Positions 60,599-64,000 of a DNA stretch of 64,000 nucleotides are shown in pieces. The number at the start of each line of letters is the position of its first letter. Position 1 is the first letter of the stretch. Source of the stretch: a bacterium (GTDB lineage: Bacteria; SAR324; XYD2-FULL-50-16); the NCBI GenBank assembly GCA_018829445.1, contig JAHJTV010000067.1, positions 1-64,000 on the forward strand, read 5' to 3'. The position numbers and the translations under genes are program-made. Under the pieces are notes generated by a model. It was not told the DNA's origin, did not search any database, and saw nothing but the letters and a program-made list of their open reading frames with translations.

Positions 60599-62106
60599 AC
60601 TGGAATAACGTAAGTTTAAAGGATTTAACTGAAAACTTGGATAGTAAAAGAATTCCTTTAAATGCTAGGCAAAGAGCATCCAAGCAAGAATCAAAATTAT
60701 ATCCTTATATTGGGGCGAATAATATCCTTTGTTACATAAACGAATATATTTTTGATGAAGAAATATTATGCGTTGCGGAAGATGGCGGGAGTTGGGGGAG
60801 AACAGAAAATTGTGCTTTCATTTATAATGAAAAGTGCTGGGTAAATAATCATGCTCACGTATTAATAAGCAATGGAAAATCATATTTAAACTATTTAAGA
60901 TACTATTTAAACTATGCAGATTTGAATAGATTCATTACAGGAGCGACAAGAGGTAAACTTACAAGAAAACTGTTAGATTCTATTAAAATCCCCATCCCCG
61001 AAAAATATGAAGACCAAGTCCGAATTGCCACGATTCTTTCCCGCGTCGAAGCGCTGATCGCCAAACGCAAACAAACCCTCACCCTCCTCGACGACCTCCT
61101 CAAAAGCACCTTCCTGGAGATGTTCGGAGATCCAGTCAATAACGTAAAAGACTGGAAAATGGATTCCATAAAGAATCATATTGGTAAAGTAATTACTGGT
61201 AATACACCCTCAAGATTGAAGATGGAGTTTTACAATAGTAAATATATCGAATGGATTAAGACAGATAATATCGACATAAATAAAATGTATGTGGGAACAG
61301 CTCAAGAATACTTATCTGAAGTTGGAATGAATGTAGGGAGAACAATTGAAAAAGGAGCTCTTTTAGTAACTTGTATTGCAGGGAGTTTAAAATCGATAGG
61401 TAATGCAGCATTAACAGACAGAAAAATATCATTTAATCAACAGATTAATGCAATTGAACCTTTTCAAGATGTGAATTCTCTTTTTTTGTACTGGCTATTC
61501 AAGATATGTAAGCAATATGTTCAATCTGTGGCTACAAAGGGGATGAAAAAAATAATCATAAAAACAGAATTTGAAAAAATTCAAATGATTAAACCTTCTT
61601 TTATACTCCAAACCCAATTCGCCCAAATCGTAGAAAAAGTCGAATCCATCAAGGCCAAATACGAACAAAGCCTGAAAGAGCTGGAAAATCTCTACGGGTC
61701 CCTTTCTCAACGCGCCTTTAAAGGCGAACTGGATTTAAGCAAGGTGCCGGTAGAGTTGGAACCGGAATCCCAATCAGTCTCCCGCTTTGACAGTGCTGAC
61801 GTAATCGCCCATTTACCAGCTGACGAAAAAAGAAAAGCCGCTATCAAAGAAATTGATGATGTCATAGAGAATGTTGCGCAACTCAATTCAGATGCATTGC
61901 GGACTGTGCTAAAGGATAAAGCGTTTGAGGAGCCGTTTCGGTTTGATCAAATCGCGGAAGCCTTTAAGAAACCGGATTTTGAAGATGTCCCTGAATATGA
62001 TGTCGTTAAGAAAGTCATTTTTAACGAACTGGGGAATAAGGCGGGCATCCTGGACCAGGTTTTTGATCAAGAAGAGAAATCCATCAAACTTAAAAGAAAA
62101 CCATGA
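60595..62106 (+). CDS. hsdS: type I restriction-modification specificity subunit
   Basis: A 503-residue HsdS with two target-recognition domains (about 1-140 and 185-340), separated by the conserved helical spacer RIATILSRVEALIAKRKQTL (about 144-163). The second spacer QIVEKVESIKAKYEQSLKEL follows at about 345. The two target domains are clearly more AT-rich than the spacers and flanking genes, as if exchanged. A C-terminal extension of about 110 residues (after DLSKVPVELEPE) is charged and helical. The stop overlaps the next ATG. Confidence 0.92.
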   Translation: MNWNNVSLKDLTENLDSKRIPLNARQRASKQESKLYPYIGANNILCYINEYIFDEEILCVAEDGGSWGRTENCAFIYNEKCWVNNHAHVLISNGKSYLNYLRYYLNYADLNRFITGATRGKLTRKLLDSIKIPIPEKYEDQVRIATILSRVEALIAKRKQTLTLLDDLLKSTFLEMFGDPVNNVKDWKMDSIKNHIGKVITGNTPSRLKMEFYNSKYIEWIKTDNIDINKMYVGTAQEYLSEVGMNVGRTIEKGALLVTCIAGSLKSIGNAALTDRKISFNQQINAIEPFQDVNSLFLYWLFKICKQYVQSVATKGMKKIIIKTEFEKIQMIKPSFILQTQFAQIVEKVESIKAKYEQSLKELENLYGSLSQRAFKGELDLSKVPVELEPESQSVSRFDSADVIAHLPADEKRKAAIKEIDDVIENVAQLNSDALRTVLKDKAFEEPFRFDQIAEAFKKPDFEDVPEYDVVKKVIFNELGNKAGILDQVFDQEEKSIKLKRKP

Positions 62107-63800
62107 GATTGATCCGGTTAAAAATAAATAATCCGAGCGGTTTCCGCAGTCTTCAAGCCGGTTTTGAAGTCTGTTTTTTAAGGGAATGGGATTACGACAA
62201 GGCCAACCAATTTAATCCCAATATTCTGGTTGGCCCCAATGGAAGTGGAAAATCCAATGTCCTGGAAGCATTAGCGGCTATCTTTTATCATATTGATTGT
62301 ATGCTGTTGGAGTTTAGACCGGACACGTTTGAGTATGATGAAGAGCAGAACCCGAATGGATTTCAAGTTGAGAAATCCATTCCTAACGCATTTGAAGTTG
62401 AGTATTTCATGCGTATTCCTCCCGAGCTAAACCAGCTTAATCAGCCTGGATTTGCCCATATTTCCATTGTTAAAAATTCCGGGGAAGCACCCGTTATCCA
62501 ATGGGTAAACAGGCGTGAATTTAATAATGAAGGTGACCAACGACTAAATGATTTGGAAGCTAAATCGTTTTATCCACGCTTTGTTTTGGGCTATTCTTCA
62601 GGAGAAAATGAAATCTTAAGCCTGCCGTTTTTCAAAACCCGGTTTATCCAATTTGATGAATACTGGGACTTTCTCATTCGGGATGATTATTACAATCAGG
62701 AACCTGAAAGTCGATTGGTGTATCTGGATCAACAGTTTAGCCAGGCAATCCTGCTCAGCAATTTTCTGTTTCACTCAAAATCCGTATTGTCCCCCTTGAA
62801 AGAAGAAATTGGATTGGAGAAAATCCTGGAGTTTCGAATCATCATTAAAGGAAAGTCATTGTCTCTTTCAGAAGAAGCATTTTCTGAAGGATTTTCAAAA
62901 GGGTTTGAAAGCAAGCATGCTGATCCAATCATTCTTACAAAAAAGCTTGAGGGTATCATTGAGAAACTAAAAAACTGTGCAACTGCCACCTATCTGGATA
63001 CTGAAACCGACACATGGTACCTGGATTACTGGGTTAATGAAGCAACCCGAGAAGCCTTTCGTCTTCATTTCGGTTCTGCTTTGGAGCTTTTCCAAACCTT
63101 TCAAATCCTGCTGACTTTAAATCTTTATCAGGTTACCACCAAAACCAAACAAGAACTCTATGGTTCTGATAGTGTCTATGTAAATGAGACAATCCCCATT
63201 CCGCCATCAGACGAACGTATCATGCGATTTAAGGATTTTGTGCTCAAGAAAACAGGAACAACTAAAACGATTTACAGCAAATCGCTTTCCGATGGAGAAC
63301 ACCAGTTTTCACATGCCTTGGGATTGTGTCTGTTATTCAAGAATGAACCCTGCCTGTTTCTTTTGGACGAGCCGGAAACCCATTTCAACCCCGACTGGCG
63401 GGCCAGTTTTATATCCAGACTGCGGGACTGTTTTAAGGAAGGAGATGCGGCTGATATCATGCGTGACATGCTGATTACAACCCATTCTCCTTTTTTGGTG
63501 TCTGACAGCAAACCGGAATATGTTTTTATGTTCAACAAAGAAACGGAGACTCAGAAGATTACCTCAAAACAGCCCGATTTTAACACCTTTGGTGCTTCCA
63601 TCAATAAAATCACACTGAAAGCCTTTGCAAAACCGGAAACCATCGGCGGTTTTGCCGGTCAAAAACTTCAGGAGCTTCGACAGCGCTTTAAAGCCGGTGA
63701 GAATGCAGAAAGCATTCTGAATGAAGTCAACCGGGAAATGGGGGATTCCATAGAAAAAACCCTGTTCATCAATGAACTATTCCAGTCAAGGAAGGATTGA
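62103..63800 (+). CDS. restriction-system-associated AAA ATPase
   Basis: A 565-residue ABC/SMC-like AAA ATPase. Walker A is LVGPNGSGKSNVLEAL (about 41-56), the signature region SKSLSDGEHQFSHALGL, and Walker B CLFLLDEPETHFNPDW, with the H-loop THSPFLVSD. It overlaps hsdS by 4 bases and resembles the family annotated as restriction-system-associated AAA ATPases. It is encoded with a partner gene 2 bp downstream. Such OLD-like ATPase plus partner pairs often act in defence; the mechanism is not readable here. Confidence 0.87.
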   Translation: MRLIRLKINNPSGFRSLQAGFEVCFLREWDYDKANQFNPNILVGPNGSGKSNVLEALAAIFYHIDCMLLEFRPDTFEYDEEQNPNGFQVEKSIPNAFEVEYFMRIPPELNQLNQPGFAHISIVKNSGEAPVIQWVNRREFNNEGDQRLNDLEAKSFYPRFVLGYSSGENEILSLPFFKTRFIQFDEYWDFLIRDDYYNQEPESRLVYLDQQFSQAILLSNFLFHSKSVLSPLKEEIGLEKILEFRIIIKGKSLSLSEEAFSEGFSKGFESKHADPIILTKKLEGIIEKLKNCATATYLDTETDTWYLDYWVNEATREAFRLHFGSALELFQTFQILLTLNLYQVTTKTKQELYGSDSVYVNETIPIPPSDERIMRFKDFVLKKTGTTKTIYSKSLSDGEHQFSHALGLCLLFKNEPCLFLLDEPETHFNPDWRASFISRLRDCFKEGDAADIMRDMLITTHSPFLVSDSKPEYVFMFNKETETQKITSKQPDFNTFGASINKITLKAFAKPETIGGFAGQKLQELRQRFKAGENAESILNEVNREMGDSIEKTLFINELFQSRKD

Positions 63801-63802
63801 GC

Positions 63803-64000
63803 ATGCTGTTCACCTATCAATATGTTCCCCATCAATTGGATAAAATGCAGGAATTTCTGGATTTTATCTTCTATAAGGTTTGGTGTGTGGCGCAGGGAAA
63901 ATCATATGACCTTGAGTTGTTTGAGGCTAATCCTGAATTGTACGAGATGATGAAAGCGTTGCACTATTCGGACACGGAGTATGGGGATCTGTTTGCCACA
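63803..64000 (+). CDS. partner gene of the AAA ATPase, truncated by the window end
   Basis: The first 66 codons read MLFTYQYVPHQLDKMQEFLD, then FIFYKVWCVAQGKSYDLELF and a continuing open frame to the last base. It starts 2 bp after the ATPase stop, so it is translationally linked. No known domain is visible in this part. It probably is the effector or nuclease partner of the ATPase, which cannot be tested within the window. Confidence 0.7.
   Translation, partial: MLFTYQYVPHQLDKMQEFLDFIFYKVWCVAQGKSYDLELFEANPELYEMMKALHYSDTEYGDLFAT

Noticed and set aside
1-64000. CRISPR arrays, prophage genes, rRNA and riboswitches
   Set aside because: No regularly spaced direct repeats, no phage structural genes, no rRNA-like sequence and no recognised riboswitch core were seen by eye.

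Overview
The window looks like a chromosomal segment of an anaerobic deltaproteobacterium (Desulfobacterota-like). It has moderate GC and carries a gene set resembling the orange-protein (ORP) Mo-Cu clusters of sulfate reducers, taurine dissimilation genes, several multi-PAS sensor kinases and a DUF5320 protein. The assignment is by gene content only; no rRNA or marker gene is present.

Layout. (1) 1-2000: the trailing part of a chromosomal integron cassette array. There are two well-formed attC sites and one doubtful one, a cassette for a secreted outer-membrane-barrel-like protein, and a Phd/RelE-ParE toxin-antitoxin cassette with its own promoter and operator. (2) 2000-4700: small unknown genes, repeats and an NNMT/PNMT-type methyltransferase. 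(3) 4.7-14.8 kb: a sensory block of three large histidine kinases and two periplasmic solute-binding proteins, with no permease and no DNA-binding regulator. (4) 15-18.8 kb: acyl-CoA synthetase, AEC transporter and a Rossmann NAD(P)-binding protein. (5) 18.9-30.1 kb: a minus-strand catabolic cluster, in transcription order M20 hydrolase, GPH symporter, ornithine-cyclodeaminase-like enzyme, class III aminotransferase, MFS symporter, ThDP enzyme, sphingosine-1-phosphate-lyase-like PLP enzyme and threonine-dehydratase-like PLP enzyme. (6) 30.6-31.2 kb: a decayed UxaA-family (altronate dehydratase / sulfolactate sulfo-lyase type) pseudogene, then a long MerR-type regulator and an RND/MMPL exporter. 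(7) 35.9-44.5 kb: taurine dissimilation (xsc, tpa) with a GntR regulator, an SDR, a second ThDP enzyme and a BASS transporter. A divergent promoter pair here carries mirrored operators. (8) 44.7-50.4 kb: an ORP-like cluster (three NifX/NafY-fold proteins, two ferredoxin-MinD ATPases, DUF5320, a receiver-like protein) with its sigma-54 activator. (9) 50.4-54.3 kb: histidine phosphatase, M3 oligopeptidase, small coiled-coil protein and a half-size AbrB-family membrane protein. (10) 55.0-64.0 kb: tRNA-Pro(CGG) followed by a type I restriction-modification island (hsdR, an internally deleted ATP-binding gene, hsdM, hsdS, an AAA ATPase and a partner gene cut by the window end).

How it may fit together. 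Tpa and Xsc convert taurine to sulfoacetaldehyde and then to acetyl phosphate plus sulfite, which a sulfite reducer can respire. The 19-30 kb cluster contains a lyase of the sphingosine-1-phosphate type, an acylase-type hydrolase and transporters. One speculative reading is that it releases taurine or another small amine from a larger amino-sulfonate or N-acylated substrate. Regulation is suggested by the mirrored 17-bp operators at 40.6-40.7 kb, a palindrome inside the xsc promoter and a 12-bp-arm palindrome next to the sigma-54 regulator. All family calls come from reading motifs by eye; no searches were run.
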